From contig OX465282.1 in the NCBI GenBank assembly GCA_949987705.1, positions 69,561,922-69,625,921 on the forward strand: a DNA stretch of 64,000 nucleotides. The letters are read 5' to 3'. A program made the position numbers and the translations under genes. The notes beneath the pieces are model-generated. The model was not told the DNA's origin. It did not search any database and was given only the letters and a program-made list of their open reading frames with translations. Positions 11,193-26,100 of the stretch are shown here, one piece after another. Position 1 is the first letter of the stretch. Every line of letters starts with the position of its first letter. This DNA is from Thereva unica (lineage: Eukaryota > Arthropoda > Insecta > Diptera > Therevidae).

Positions 11193-14100
11193 CTGAAAAT
11201 ATACAATATATGAGAGAATATATTACTAGGATTTTATAATACTTTGCAACTCATCCAATATCAGCATATTTCCCAGAGTTTTGGAATGAACAATTTGTAT
11301 TTTTTGAAATTCCGAACGTTTGTCAAATAATACTTTATCGATGTCATATTCAATGATTCGTTCATCTGAAAAATAATATAAACTTTAATATGATCATCAG
11401 CAGTTAATCTGATTAAACTGATTGAACAAGCTTAACATGAATCAGAATTGCACAAAGAAACTTTATAATGACATCAAAAATAACAAATTAAATTAAAGAA
11501 GGTAGCTAAAATAAATTAAAATTACCTGATGAAGGAAAATACCTCGCGAGATCGCCTCGTTTAATGGCGGGTAAAACATTTCCGCTTAAGCTTTTTATTT
11601 TCTTTGCCAAGGTATTTTCGAGTCGTTTGCATGACTAATAAAAAATTGAAGATAATAAAAATAAATGAATTAAAAATGAATAAGATAAAATTAAAGATTC
11701 CATACATTAGAGTTGTCAAAAGTTTTTAATATTAATTTTTACAGTTATCGATAATCTGCTGGATTATTTCAAATAATTTTTTTAGCATTTAGAACAATTG
11801 CAATATTTATTACATTTACATATAACATTTATATTAATTATCATAGGTGGACAAGGAAAATTCTATGGTTCTTCAATTCAATAAAAATAAAATTTCTCCA
11901 GGGGCACCATTTATTCAGTCAAATAAATGTAAAGATGTGCAGCTATAAGGTTTGAGTTATCGCTTCGTCTTACGAGAATTTTTTGTTGAGGTTAATATTA
12001 AGTTCCAGGAAAAAATGGGAGTAAATGTGCACCAAACGGGAATAATTTCATTGCGTCTATTTTTTTTTATAAATATTTTCGATATTAATATTAATTCCAT
12101 TTGTTCAACAATGTTTCTCATAAGGCTGTGTCTCCACTATAAAACAATATAAAACTACTATAGGCCTTACAACCGCCGCTGCCTGTTGCTGCTACAACGA
12201 ATCTGATACCAGAAGCAGCATGCTGCCTCTTCCGCTGCTGCTGTCGCTGCTCAAAAATTTGATCTAATACGGCCTTAAAACCAAACTTGCTGCCGCTGCT
12301 GTTTCTGAATGGGCCTTATAGTAGCTCTATATTCGAAGGCTGGCCGCATACTGGATGCGTATTCGTACGAATTTGTCTTGTACGCACACGTACGAATAAT
12401 CCCGATACTCCGAGTATGGCATCTCGCACACTAGGTGCGAGCTAGTCGTACATGTACGTGGGTATACTCCGGACGTCCGAAATTAATCCCAGCATGCTCA
12501 AACGTGCGTTAAAAGCTTAATATTGATATTGAAAAATTTGTTAACATGATTATATTTATAGGATCGCAGTGATTCAACATATCACTTACGTGACCATCAA
12601 CGCAAGGCCTTATGATTAGGCTATGGCCCCTGTGCTGAATGTCGAGTCGTCGTCGGTCGACTTTCAGCATAGGGGGGGGGGGGCTAAACTCGCACTTAGT
12701 ACTTCCACTCTAGACCACTATGCTGAAAATCATTATTTGATTAAAATCTCACTTTCTTCAACTCAAAAAAACTTGTCATAAATCACGACTCGACATTCAG
12801 CACAGGGGCCTATATTCAAAGGTTTCTTTATTCATGCATAGATAACCATGAAATGGACCAAGCTCATTATTTAAATCTGCCATAATATAACGGAATTCAC
12901 TAAATTCTTCTCTTGTTAAATAAATTTTATGCACCCATTCGATTCTACGATGGCTAGTGTGGCGCCGCCGCAGCCTTCGAATCAGCGAAGAACTATCTAG
13001 CAGATATAAATTATTCATTACGACGATGTCACAGGTCACAGTCAATACTCGCATTTAAACCTCGGTAGTCTAGGGGTAAGGCGCCTGACTGCTATCCCAG
13101 AGGTCCCGGGTTCGAATCCCGGCGGCGCCACGGTCCTTCGCCTTTCCCTAACTTTCCTTCTTTCTTCTTCCCTCTTCACATTTCTGATTCCTCCTGTCAT
13201 AGCCTTCCTTAGTCCTTCCCCGCTCCACCAAGCGCATGCCATCGGTTGGTTGATGAGATTCAACTCGTTTCAGGAGGCATAACACTCCAGCGAGTTGTTC
13301 TCGACGCCCCGATGTCAGAGTCGCGAAATGGCTGTGAGTAGGTGGTGTTCACTGCCAAGTCGGCGCGTGTTCCCATCCGACGACTTCTCGTTAGATGGGT
13401 GATTATTAAATTTTTCCTTCCCGTTTATTAACAAATAAAACCACAACTTGTACAAAGTTAATGACTATTTTATTTTAAACACTTAGGTCCTTATCGCTAT
13501 AAGACTTATTCAAGACTGCACAAAACTAAACAAAACATATAAAAATCAAGCCCTTTCGGCGTTGTTAACAAGAAAAACTGCGCGCCTATATTGCGTACGC
13601 ATACATGAATTTGCCTTCCATGGTGTTATAATTCTAAGAAGAATAAGTAGGTCATCAACAAATCTACGTTAAAGAAATACAATTTTGAGCCTAGAAAAAG
13701 AACGAATTTCCAGGAACAGAACAAAATTATTCTGGACGTTAGTTCTAAGAAGGCATGTAAAAAAGGGAGAAAATAAGAAAGACGAAAATTAATAGAATAG
13801 AGGAAGGCGAATTCATGAGGAATTTAGTGTTACCACCTATGGTACACAACATACTCCCCCGGTTGAGAGTCTTGCGATCAAGTAAAAAATGATACCTAAC
13901 TACTATTACAAGTTTTGTAACAAAGTAAAATTATTAAGATTAAAATAAAATAGTCATTAACTTTGTACAAGTTGTGGTTTTATTTGTTAATAAACGGGAA
14001 GGAAAAATTTAATAATCACCCATCTAACGAGAAGTCGTCGGATGGGAACACGCGCCGACTTGGCAGTGAACATATGGTCCTTCGAGCCGGATCTCCGGTA

Positions 14101-17100
14101 AATAAATTCGATAAAAAACATTAAAAGTGAAGTGAACACAGTGAATTGACATCAATCAACAAACCAACAGAGACCATCAAAACAGGATTACCTCCACTAC
14201 AAGGCAGCGGATCCACATCACCAGTGTAGCGATTCCACTTCAAGGACGTTTACGCATCACAAAGGTTTCAAAAGGTAAGCTCGATTCATTATTACCTACT
14301 TCCTTCAGTGTTTTCCTTACCCTGACAAATATTATAATCTAATTAAAACACAATGGCTACGAAAACAAAAGATCCGATTTCAATTCTCAAACGACGACGC
14401 GCAGATATTAAAACACGCTTAACGAAACTAAAAAATTATCTGTCAACAAACGAAGATTATCCAGACGAGGATATCATTCAAGTGAAGGTGGATGCGTTAA
14501 TTGATCGGTTTAAAGAAATGAATAGTATCCACGAAGAACTGATTGAATTAGATTCTGAATCTGAGGTGGCTCATAGCTCGGAATACGACGACATGGAAGA
14601 AGAATACCATCTAATACTAGGAAAAGCTAGGAAACTTGTTAGAAAATCTCAACAAGCTGAGTCTAATTTATCTGGCAGTTACAAGTTAAAAAATTCCTTT
14701 GGTCCAACGCTAGCAACGGACATTTCAACATCGTCTATAAAACTACCTGAGATTACGTTACCGAGATTTGACGGCAGTCTAGAGAAATGGCATGCTTTCA
14801 AGGACAAATTTGAAGCTAGAATTGGAAATAATACAAAAATTCCTGACGTCGACAAATTCCAATATTTACAATCTTCGCTATCGGGCAAGGCCGCACGAGC
14901 CATTGAATCCATGGAAGGCACAGCTGAGAACTATCACGAAGCATGGGCTCTTCTTACGACGAAATATAATAATTCTCGCAAAGCGATTTTACGCCACTGG
15001 GACATTTTGGAAAAATTACCACGTTTAACAAGAGATGCTCCTGTCGCGCTCGACGAACTTGTGGCCACTTTTCGACAACATCTACGCTCTCTCAAATCCT
15101 TAGAGCAACCAATAGAACAATGGGATTGTTGTATTATATATTTACTATTAAGTAAAATCAGTGAAAACACCAGATATCATTGGGAACTTTCGTTAGCCGA
15201 CAATAAAATGCCCTCATACACTCATTTATTAGATTTTCTGGAGAAGCGTGGGAATTGTACGGATCAGTCTTTTCAAATGAAAGAAACCCATTCCAAGATA
15301 CAAAAGGACAATAATCAACCCTTCCAGAAAACAAAAACTCATAACTACGGGCACGCGTTCGTCGCAACGCCTAATTACAAACACGGAGGATTACGTTCAT
15401 CATGTCCAGTATGCCGCTCATCGCATTCCATTTACAAATGTAAGGTGTTTCGGGGTATGCCTATAAATCAAAGGAAGCATATAATTACACGTGCATCTTT
15501 ATGTCATAACTGTTTAGGACCGAATCATGTAAGTAACGAATGTAAGGCTGGAAACTGTCGAGTTTGCAACAACAAACACCATACATTCTTACACCCAATC
15601 GAACCAACTATGGACGAATCAACAGCATCAAATCATTCCAACTATTCCAAAGAACAAACGCCATCTGGATTAGAATCGGAAACCATTAGTGCAATTAATT
15701 TATATACACCTCTTGATGATCTCGTTCCAACTGCGACAGTTTACATTCATCACCGAGACCAAACTCCAATATTATGTCGTGCCATAGTCGATACAGGCTC
15801 ATCAAGAAACTTTATAACCAACGAATTGGCCGCTCTCCTCCAACTACCATGCACACAGGAGCAGAATCATATCGGAGGATTAAATCAATCATCCACAGTG
15901 TCGAAGTTCTCTGTGACAACATCAATTAAGTCAAGGCATAATGATTACAAAAGAACGCTTGATTTTCTGACTGTTCCAGCAATAACGGCTTTTACACCAA
16001 TCCAACAAATAAACAGAAAAACGATTAATTTACCAAATAATCTAAAACTGGCGGACCCAGACTTCCATGTCCCCGCCCCTGTGCAGTTATTATTGGGAGC
16101 TGGTACGACTCTATCTTCACTTTGTGTAGGACAAATTATGCTTTCTTCATCTCCTGATCTGGTTGCCCAAAAGACGCAGTTGGGTTGGATCATCGGTGGA
16201 AATTTGCCTTTGTACCAGAAAACACAAAATCGTGCAAGATGTTATCTCATCAAACTACAGGAAGATATTTCCCGATTCTGGGAGTTAGAAGATTGCAACT
16301 CCGATCGACATTTGTCTCAAGAAGAGGCTCAATGTGAAAAACATTTTAAAGAAAATACTAAACGTGATAACGATGGCAGATATGTGATTGCCTTACCATT
16401 TAATGATAAAAAGGAGGAGCTAGGTGAATCCTATACAATGTCACTCAAAAGACTGCAAGCATTAGAAAGACGATTCAAGAAAAATCCTGAGCTTCAAGTA
16501 CAATATAAGAATGTTTTTAGTGAATATGTAGATCTCGGGTATATGTCAAAGGTGACCAAACAAGTAGACAACAGTTTTTATTTGCCCCATCAAGCGGTAA
16601 TTAAGGAATCAAGTTTGACAACCAAAATCAGAGTAGTCTTCGATGCGTCAGCCGCATCTTCTACAGGAGTTTCTCTCAATGATGCTTTATTAGCAGGGCC
16701 TACCATTCAGAGTGATATTTTCTGTTTATTGCTACGATTCAGATTGTACAATCATGTATTAACAGGCGATATCGAGAAAATGTACTTACAACTAAAGGTT
16801 CGCGAGGACGATCAACCTTATTTAAGAATTTTATGGCGTGATAATGACGATTCTATCTCCATCTACCAGTTCAATAGACTCATATTTGGATTAAAACCAG
16901 CGTCATTTTTGGCCATACGCACTATTCATCAGCTGGCAGACGATGAACAATCACGCTTCCCCCGAGCTGCCACCATTTTAAAACGTGATCTATATGTTGA
17001 TGACTTACTTACGGGTGCAGACAGTATCGATGAAGTTGTCCACCTTCAAAAGGAAATCACCGAACTTCTCAAGTCAGGAGGATTTAATTTAAGACAATGT

Positions 17101-20100
17101 GCCTCCAATACGGTTCAGATTCTACATTCTATTCCTGAATGCAATGTCAATTTGCAATTGCAAAATAATAGCAATACTACTCTTAAAACCTTAGGAGTTC
17201 ATTGGAAGTCAAAACAGGATGCAATAATATATACTGTCAAAAAAATGGAGCCTAATCGAGTGACGAAGAGAACGATTTTTTCAGAAATCGCAAAGATTTT
17301 TGATCCATTGGGACTTCTTAATCCGGTTGTAGTAAAATCTAAAATAATCATGCAAGAGTTATGGAAATTAAAAGTTGATTGGGACGAATCATTGCCCACA
17401 GAACTACATACTAGATGGGAAGAATTTGCGGCCCAATTGATCCATTTAAACGATATTTCATTTCCCAGAAAAGTGTTAATAAATCACCATAGTCACATAG
17501 AATTACACGGATTCTGTGATGCCAGCGAGAAGGCGTATGGTGCCTGCTTTTATATATATTCTATAGATAATTCAGGACAAGCTCAAGTACAGTTATATTG
17601 CGCTAAATCGAGAGTCGCGCCTATTAAAACTTTGCAGACAATTCCTCGTCTTGAATTGTGTGCCGCCGCTCTTCTTGCGGAATTATACGTTACGGTTAAA
17701 TCGGCCATAAATATTAGTTTTCATCGCACAGTTTTTTGGACGGATTCAATGATAACCTTACATTGGTTAAATACCTCACCACATTTGCTAAAGACTTTTG
17801 TAGCGAACCGAGTCTCTGCTATTGTATCAAAAACCAATGGCTCATCTTGGCGACATGTCCGTACCTACGATAATCCCGCTGACCTGTTATCTAGAGGAGT
17901 GATGCCGAATGAGTTCAGGAATAAGTCTCTCTGGTTCAAAGGTCCTAGATGGCTATCCGGGGGAGAGGAATATTGGCCTGAGCAACAAATATTGAAATCC
18001 AACGATGTTCCTGATTTAAAGAAAACTACCTGTCTAGTCGCTGCTACCGTGGATATAGATATTTTTACACAATATTCGTCATATACTAGGCTGCAACGTA
18101 TCGTAGCTCGTTGTTTACGCTGGATAAAATCACGTAGAAAGAAAGGTCCTTTGTTAATTGAAGAACTCCGTTACGCCTCGGATCGTATTCTACAATTAGC
18201 TCAACGTAAAGAATTTCCTGCAGAATACAAAGCCTTGAACAATAAACGGCCTCTGCATCCAAAGAGTAAACTTCTCTCTCTGAATCCCTTTATAGGGGAT
18301 GATGGACTTATAAGAGTGGGTGGTAGGCTAGACTCTTCACCCTACTCTTATCAAAAAAAACACCAAGTCCTTTTGCCAAAGTCGCATCATATTACTCACC
18401 TATTAATTAATGAAGAGCATCTTAAAACTCTACATGGAGGAGTTCAACTCACATTATGCTCATTAAGGCAAAAATATAGGCCTATTGATGGACGAAACCA
18501 GGTACGAAAGGTCTTAAGAAAATGTGTACGATGTGCACGAGCCGATCCACCTCCTGTAAATTATATTATGGGAAATTTACCTACAGTAAGGACTACGCAG
18601 ACTAGACCATTTGCAAACTCTGGGGTAGACTATTGCGGTCCTTTTTTAATCAAGGAGAAACGTTTTCGAAATCGTAATAAGTTAAAAATTTATGTTGCCG
18701 TATTCATTTGTTTCGTCACGAAGGCTGTTCACTTGGAGACTGTGAGTGATCTCACTACTGAAGGATTCTTAGCTGCTTTAAAACGGTTTATTTCTCGTCG
18801 TGGGATATGTGTGTCAATTTATTCTGACAACGGAACAAATTTTGTTGGCGCTAATAATAAGCTTAAAGAGCTCGAGGATCTACTGATTTCCGAAGAACAT
18901 AACAAGAAGGTTCATGATTATCTGGCTGCAAAGAACATTGCTTGGCATTTCAGCCCACCTCAAGCTCCTCACTTCGGCGGTCTCTGGGAGGCTGCCGTTA
19001 AATCTTTCAAACATCATCTTAGACGCGTAATTGGACCAGAATTATTTACGTTTGAGCAGTTCAATACTTTAGTCATTGAGATCGAAGCTATTCTAAACTC
19101 CAGACCCCTAACTCCCTTATCCTCTGATCCAAATGATTTTTCCCCTTTAACACCATCTCATTTTTTGATTGGTGATCCAATGTCGAGCTTGCCGGAGCGA
19201 AACCTTTCAGGTATACCGGTTTGTAGACATAACATCTGTCTTAACAGTAAAAAGATCACCGTCGTATTTTCGAGCGGATTTAATTGGGCGGATTTATCCA
19301 TATTTACAATAATTATTGGATTAAAAACGAAAAATTATAAATTAATATCGCAAAGCGCGAGTAAATAATAAATAAGGAATGGAAAAAAACTGGAATTTGG
19401 AAGTTAATATTCGCGACGCAAATAGGCGTGTTAATCAGACATTACCTTACGACTTCAAGTACGAAGTTGAAGATAATCGATGAACCTAATTACATGCCCT
19501 TACACTTTTCCTCTTAACTAGAGATGCTCCAAATATGGGTTTGACTGAATACGAATATTCGGTCAAAAATGTACATTCGGGCTCAGTTTTACGCAGTAAA
19601 CAGAGGGGTTATCCTGGAATGCGATTCGAAAGTCATCACAATCGAAAATAAGAAAATGGTATCCCCCAATGCGAATTCGAATTAAATTTGTCCGTCAGTC
19701 ATCGGATTTCAGTCCGTGAGTAAAGCCATTGACGGATGCCTTGAATTTATTTGTTCGTTTTAAAATATTTTAAAACCTCTTTAAATATTCCTGAAACAGT
19801 TGTTAGTATTAAAATGTCTAATTAAGTTGATAAATGAAGTTGATTGGCCGAAAATAATTTCGTTTCGAATATTTATCAGACAATAATTTCAATACGATGC
19901 GATCGCATTCAGCAATACAAAAACTAAATCGCATCGCAACTGGCTTCCGTTTGCTTCTCACTTTCGAATCGCATTCCAGGATAACCCCCCAGGTTTATAT
20001 ATGTAGGTCAGAGAAGCGTTCTACAAGTAGCAGTGATCGCCCACCCCTCCAGCACTTCACGCCAACTCGGCTCGCTCACCCAATGCGCCGCACTTTCTTT

Positions 20101-23100
20101 TATTGCAATTTCTCTCGTGATAGAGTAGTTATTGCCAAAAAATAAGGGACTAAAGCAAGAACGTAGGGAAATGACAATTCCATAAACATTGAGTCCCTAC
20201 GCACGGTGACAGGCAATATATGTAGAAGTGTGTGTATACGGTCTACTTTGCACCTTTTCTGTATTGCCGCATTCGTCATAGCGTACACCCAATTGTCATA
20301 TGGTAACACTAGATAAGTTGTACACTGAAATACACCACTCAATAAACAGTCAGTCGTGGCTAGACCTTTATACTATCCGGGCTTATTATTTAATGATCTC
20401 CTGTTCCAGCTCGTGTCATCACATGGTGTCAGAAGTAAACCTAAGAAAAAGGAAAAGATTGTGGAAGGAAGAGTATCGCACAAAAAGAGAAGCGGAAAAT
20501 AAAAATTTTTATTAAATCTAACAAGGAATTCGTTAAACAGGTGAACAGCCATATAAAAAAAAAAAAAAAAAAAAATTCTCAAACTCGTGTTGAGGTTATG
20601 TTCATGGCTGTGAATTTGTAATAAGTATAAAAATTTAATAACACTTAAAAACTTTGTAGCATTCCTTAAAATAGTCAAGCTGAATTAAGTAGGAGTGATC
20701 GAACAAAATGTCGATCAAACCTCCTAAGCCGCTTTTAGTTAACAGCGACATTGACATGTCAAATGAATGGTCCGAATGGTTGGAAATGTATGAAAATTAT
20801 TTCATCGCAGCGAAAATAGGAGAAGAATCAGAAGATATACAAACGTCAAATTTCCTTGCAATCATAGGGAGAGAGGCGCTTAGAGTTATAAATAACTTGG
20901 ACATGACCCCGGCAGAAAAAAAAGTGTTAGCGACGATTAAATTAAAATTAACAGAACATTTTGTGCCGGAAAGAAATAAAACGTATGAAAGGTACCAATT
21001 CCACCGCATAAAACAGCAACAGAACGAATCGTTCGAATCATTCTTACAAAAACTCCAAACTCAAATAAAAAAATGCTCGTATGGCACCAAAGCAGAGGAG
21101 TTTACAATGGACCAGATTGTTCTTGGAATTTATTCAGAAGCAACTCGGCAGAAATTGTGGACTGAAGAAAACTTGACGCTAGAAAAAACTAAAAAAATAT
21201 GTCGAGCAGCAGAAAGTGCGTCCAAACAAATATCGGAGCTAAGTGAAGGCGGTGGTCAACCAAGCGTAAATGTTAATGCGATTGACAGAGACAAAGTATT
21301 CAATTGCCCACGATGTGGCACACAACATAGTTATCAAAGGTGCCCAGCATTCTATAAAAGATGTGAATCGTGTGGTATAAGAGGGCATTTTAAAGAGATG
21401 TGCAGATCGCACCGAAAAATGAAAAAAGAAGAAAAAGGAAGGAGATCGAAAAAACATACAAAAAACAAAAAAACGAAAGAAGTTAACTACATTGAGTCGG
21501 AAAGTGAAAAAGAATCAAGTGAGGAAGCGTTCTACGTGGGCTCAGTAGTACAAGAAAGAAATAAAGAAAAATACTTAACAGTAAATTCAATAAATGAAAG
21601 ATGGTCGACCAAGATCAAAGTCGGCAATAAACAATTAAAAGTTAAATTAGATACGGGAGCAGAGTGCAACGTAGTCTCGGAAACAGAAGCGTTACGGTTA
21701 AAAGCAAAAATAAGAAAATCATTGACCAAGCGAATTATTGCATATAACAAAAAAGCCCTAAAAGTTATTGGCGAAGTAAAACTAGAATGTGAAACAAAAG
21801 ATAAAAAGAGGAAGGTTATATTCAAAGTGGTAAAAGAGGATGTGTCATCGATTTTGGGGGCAGAGACGAGTGAAAATTTAGGGTTCGTTGTTCGCGTCAA
21901 CTGCATTGACGAAAATCAGTTAGGATGTTGCAATAACTTCGAATATGATATAGATTTCATCGAAAATCCGAAATTTAAAATTATACCAGCTAGACGAATA
22001 CCTCATGCACTGCGGATTAAAGTCAAAAAGGAATTAGATAGTATGACAAAACTCCGAGTTATAGAGCCAATAACTGAACCAACACCTGCGGTGAGTCCAA
22101 TGGTTATCATTAACAAAGCAGATAAAATAAGAATCTGCATGGATCCTACGGAGCTCAATAAAAATATCAAACGTCGACACTATCCACTAAAGACGGTAGA
22201 GGAAATTGCAGCAAAGGTACGAAATGCGAAATACTTCACAAAGCTGGATTGCAAAAAAGGGTTTTGGCAAATCAAAGTAACGGAAGCAACATCTAAATAC
22301 TTAACGTTTGCAACACCATGGGGTCGTTATAGATATCTGCGATTACCATTTGGAATATCATCAGCACCAGAGGTGTTCTCGGAAATAATGAATCGAACAC
22401 TGAATGGAATTGGGAATTGTGAAGTTGCTATGGATGACATATTCATTTACGCAGAAACCAGAAGCGAACTCGAATCCACCACTAAACAAGTAATTGAGAG
22501 ATTAACTCAAGCGGGGTTCACCTTAAACAAAGAAAAGTGTGCTTTTAATCAAACTAGTGTTAAGTTTTTAGGACATATTTTCACTCAAAAGGGATACAAA
22601 GCGGACAATGATAAAATCAAAGCAATTAAGCAGCTAAAAACCCCATCGAATGTCAAAGAGCTTCAACGTTTGCTTGGCATGGTAAACTATTTGGGTAAGT
22701 TTATACCAAATATGTCCGAACTAACCAAACCACTACGAATATTGCTACACAAAGACGTGGAATGGTTTTGGGATGTGGAACAACAGCAAGCAGTTGAAAA
22801 CATAAAAAAAACATTAACCAAGGCACCAGTATTAAAATACTATGATGTAAACAAAAAAGTTAAACTCTCAGTAGATGCGAGCTCAACGGCCATGGGTGCA
22901 TGTCTGATCCAAGACGATAGGCCAGTGGCTTATGCAACAAGGGCATTCACAACAGCTCAGCAAAATTATCCCCAAATCGAGAAGGAGGCAATGGCTATCA
23001 AATTCGCATGTACCAAATTCCACGAGTATGTGTATGGCAAACAACTAGAAGTCGAAACTGACCACAAGCCATTAGAAACCATCTTCAAAAAGCCATTGCA

Positions 23101-26100
23101 AAATGCACCACTGCGCTTGCAAAAAATTCTGTGGGATGTCTTACAGTACTCACCATCAGTAAAGTACATCAAAGGAACACAAATACCAATTGCAGATACA
23201 CTCAGTAGAGATTGTCAACCAACAGAGATTGAAGAGGAAAAGCAGTATGCAGTAAACATTGTACTAGCAATGACAGATGAAGCAGAACAACGATTCATCA
23301 AGGCAACCGAAAAGGATTTCGAACTACAAGCGCTCAAAGAAGTAGTTCTCCATGGATGGCCAGAACTAGATGATAAATTACCAAAAGCAATCAAAAAATA
23401 TGCCACCTTCAAGGAAGAAATCACGTACGAACGCGGATTGTTGTTTAAAGCACACAAAGTGATAGTACCCGAAGCAGAAATTGCTAAGGTAATTCGTCAA
23501 GTACACACTGGACATGCGGGTATAACCAAATCGTTGGCAAGAGCCAGAAGTTCGCTTTATTGGCATGGCCAAACAAACGATATTAAAAACTATGTGGAAA
23601 GATGCTCCGTATGTCAAAGAACTCAGAGAAGTAAAGTGCATGAACCACTGATAATCAAGAGCATTCCGGAATATCCATTTCAAAGAGCGTCAAGTGACGT
23701 TTTTCATTTCAAAGGAGAAGATTTCCTTTTAATTGCCGACCATTATTCGGGATTCATCGATGTGAGAAAAATGAAGTCATCAACATCATCCGAAGCTATA
23801 CTGTTCTTTAAACAATGGTTTTCTGTCCATGGCATACCCGAAGTACTCGAATCAGATGGAGGGCCACAGTATTCATCAAGAAAATTCGCGGAGTTTGCAA
23901 AAGAATGGGGCTTTAAACATTGTATGTCATCACCGCAATACCCGAGATCCAACGGATTTGCGGAGCGTAGTGTACAAACGGTCAAAAACCTAATGAAACA
24001 AGCATACTTAGATGACACTGATGTGTATAAAAGCACTACTAATGTTGAGAAATACACCACGCAGTGAAATGCTAAAGTCACCGTGTCAACGCTTATTCAG
24101 TCGATCAACACGGACAATGATTCCGATAGATCGTGAACAGTTGAAACCAAAGGTAGTGGAAAATGTGGCTGAGGAATTAAGAGACATCCGGTCGAAACAA
24201 AAACATTATGCAGATCGAAAAACCAGCCCATTCAAAGAATTAAAAATTGGCGATAAAGTACGAATGAAAACTGGTCATCGAGAATGGATTCCAGCTAAGG
24301 TTGTAGAAGGGACAGAGTATCCACGATCAGTGATAGTGCAAACAAATAATGGCAATCGGTACAGACGTAACACATATCATTTACACAAAACAGAAGCAAA
24401 CATCGAACAACCAATAGACAACTGGCCGAACCTGGTGACAACTAACGACAACAAAGACGCAGAGCAGGTAACCGAATTAGATCACCAGAAATCAAGCATA
24501 GACATGTCTACAAAAATGCAAGAAATCAACAAAGAAAAATCACCGTCCAAAAGTATATCTCCATCACTGGGAAAAGATAAACAAGATAGTCAACAAGTAA
24601 CTACGAGAAGTGGCCGGGCGGTCAAACCGATCGTGAAATATGATCCATCCTAAATAAAAAGGCTTTAAAATTTTTGTTGTTTTGTGACATGTGACTAACC
24701 CCCTGTTGCTTAAAGTTTATTATTTTGAAGAAAATTGTTAATTTAAAGTAAATTGAATTTGAATAAGATGAATGTTAAAGAATATTATAAAAAAAAAAAA
24801 AAATATAAAAAAAAAAAAAAAAAAAGAAGGGGGATGTCATATGGTAACACTAGATAAGTTGTACACTGAAATACACCACTCAATAAACAGTCAGTCGTGG
24901 CTAGACCTTTATACTATCCGGGCTTATTATTTAATGATCTCCTGTTCCAGCTCGTGTCATCACACCAATAATACACTCGTTACTTAAGGGTTATGTTTAA
25001 AAGCCGGAACGGAATGCAACTACGCAATTAGATGTTGCTGGGAGCTCGCCGCATCTCATGGGTGCAAGTTTCACTATCATTCATTTCGTTTATTACCCCC
25101 ATACACAAAACCGGTTTTTTAGACAAGGGATCGCAGGGAAGTACAATTCATGCGTCATATGACTCCTCACTTTTGAGCCAGAAAATTTGCCAGACTCACC
25201 CTCCATTACACTAACACAAATATAACATCGTACTTGGGGGTCTGCGAAAACTATGAGAAATTCCCCCTCTCATTCGCGTTTATTGTACAACTACAAACGC
25301 ATCACAATCTTTACACAAAAAAGAGGTAGAAAAATGAATGCTTAGTGTAATACCCGCATCATACACAAACCGTTTTGATGTGAGTATCGAGTGATGGATA
25401 GTGTAACTTGCACCTTACACTATCATTCATTTCGTTTATTACCCCCATACACAAAACCGGTTTTTAGGCAAGGGGTCGCAGGGAAGTACAATTCATGCGT
25501 CATATGACTCCTCACTTTTGAGCCAGAAAATTTGCCAGACTCACCCTCCATTACACTAACACAAATAAAACATCGTACTCGGGCATAACCTTCTATATAG
25601 AAAGCCATGCTCATGCCAAGTTAGTGGTCCGGGTGCCATATACGTTTACTGTCAAATTGTATGCGAAAGTGGATATTTGAATTGTTTTTTGTTTGTTTGT
25701 TTAGTGAAATAATTATGCTAAAAGAAAGTTATTCACCCAATATGCCTGAAAACAATTATATTAAAACGTTGGCATAGAAGTGATAACTAAAAATTATGAA
25801 TTTTAGTGCGATTTTGGTGTTTTTTTAGTGTCTTGCAGTGTGCCTACAGTGATAATTGAATACCAGTGATTTTAAAGGGATTAATATCCTCATTATAGTG
25901 TTTTTATTAAAAATTTAAATGTAGGAAAATGTGAAAGAAAGTGCTAAAGTTATTGTTTTAATTACTATTTAAAGGCAAAATCTGCAATGGCTTTATATCC
26001 AAGATAAAAGCTTTATAAATGCACTGAATATGCTCCAATAACTTTAGCACTTTCTTTCACTTTTTCTGCACTTATATTTTTAATAATTACAACCTAAAAA

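Larger units (their letters stand above)
12338..13058 (-). mobile_element. PIF/Harbinger element remnant (5' end lost)
   Basis: Sequence from GGCTGGCCGCATACTGGATG (12338) onward matches, on the opposite strand, the right end of the Harbinger element at 45452-46904. The whole body aligns in reverse: TIR, subterminal CGAATTTGTCTTGTAC stretch, AGCATGCTGGGA region and transposase N-terminus. Its other end is missing; a SINE starts at about 13059. A MITE (12625-12810) is nested within. Confidence 0.75.
20294..24964 (+). mobile_element. Complete gypsy (mag-like) LTR retrotransposon
   Basis: Two 130-bp LTRs (20294-20423 and 24835-24964) show no difference by eye, and the element is flanked by CCAAT (20289-20293 and 24965-24969). 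The primer-binding site TGGTGTCAGAAGT starts at 20424. An A/G-rich polypurine tract lies just before the 3' LTR (about 24813-24834). Gag-pol is intact except for one frameshift near the end of the integrase. It is nested in the hAT-type element and antisense to Sms. Identical LTRs imply a very recent insertion. Confidence 0.93.

Noticed and set aside
25032..25614. Short frames repeated in the tandem element as coding
   Set aside because: The repetition is explained by the tandem DNA units; no codon-level conservation was seen.
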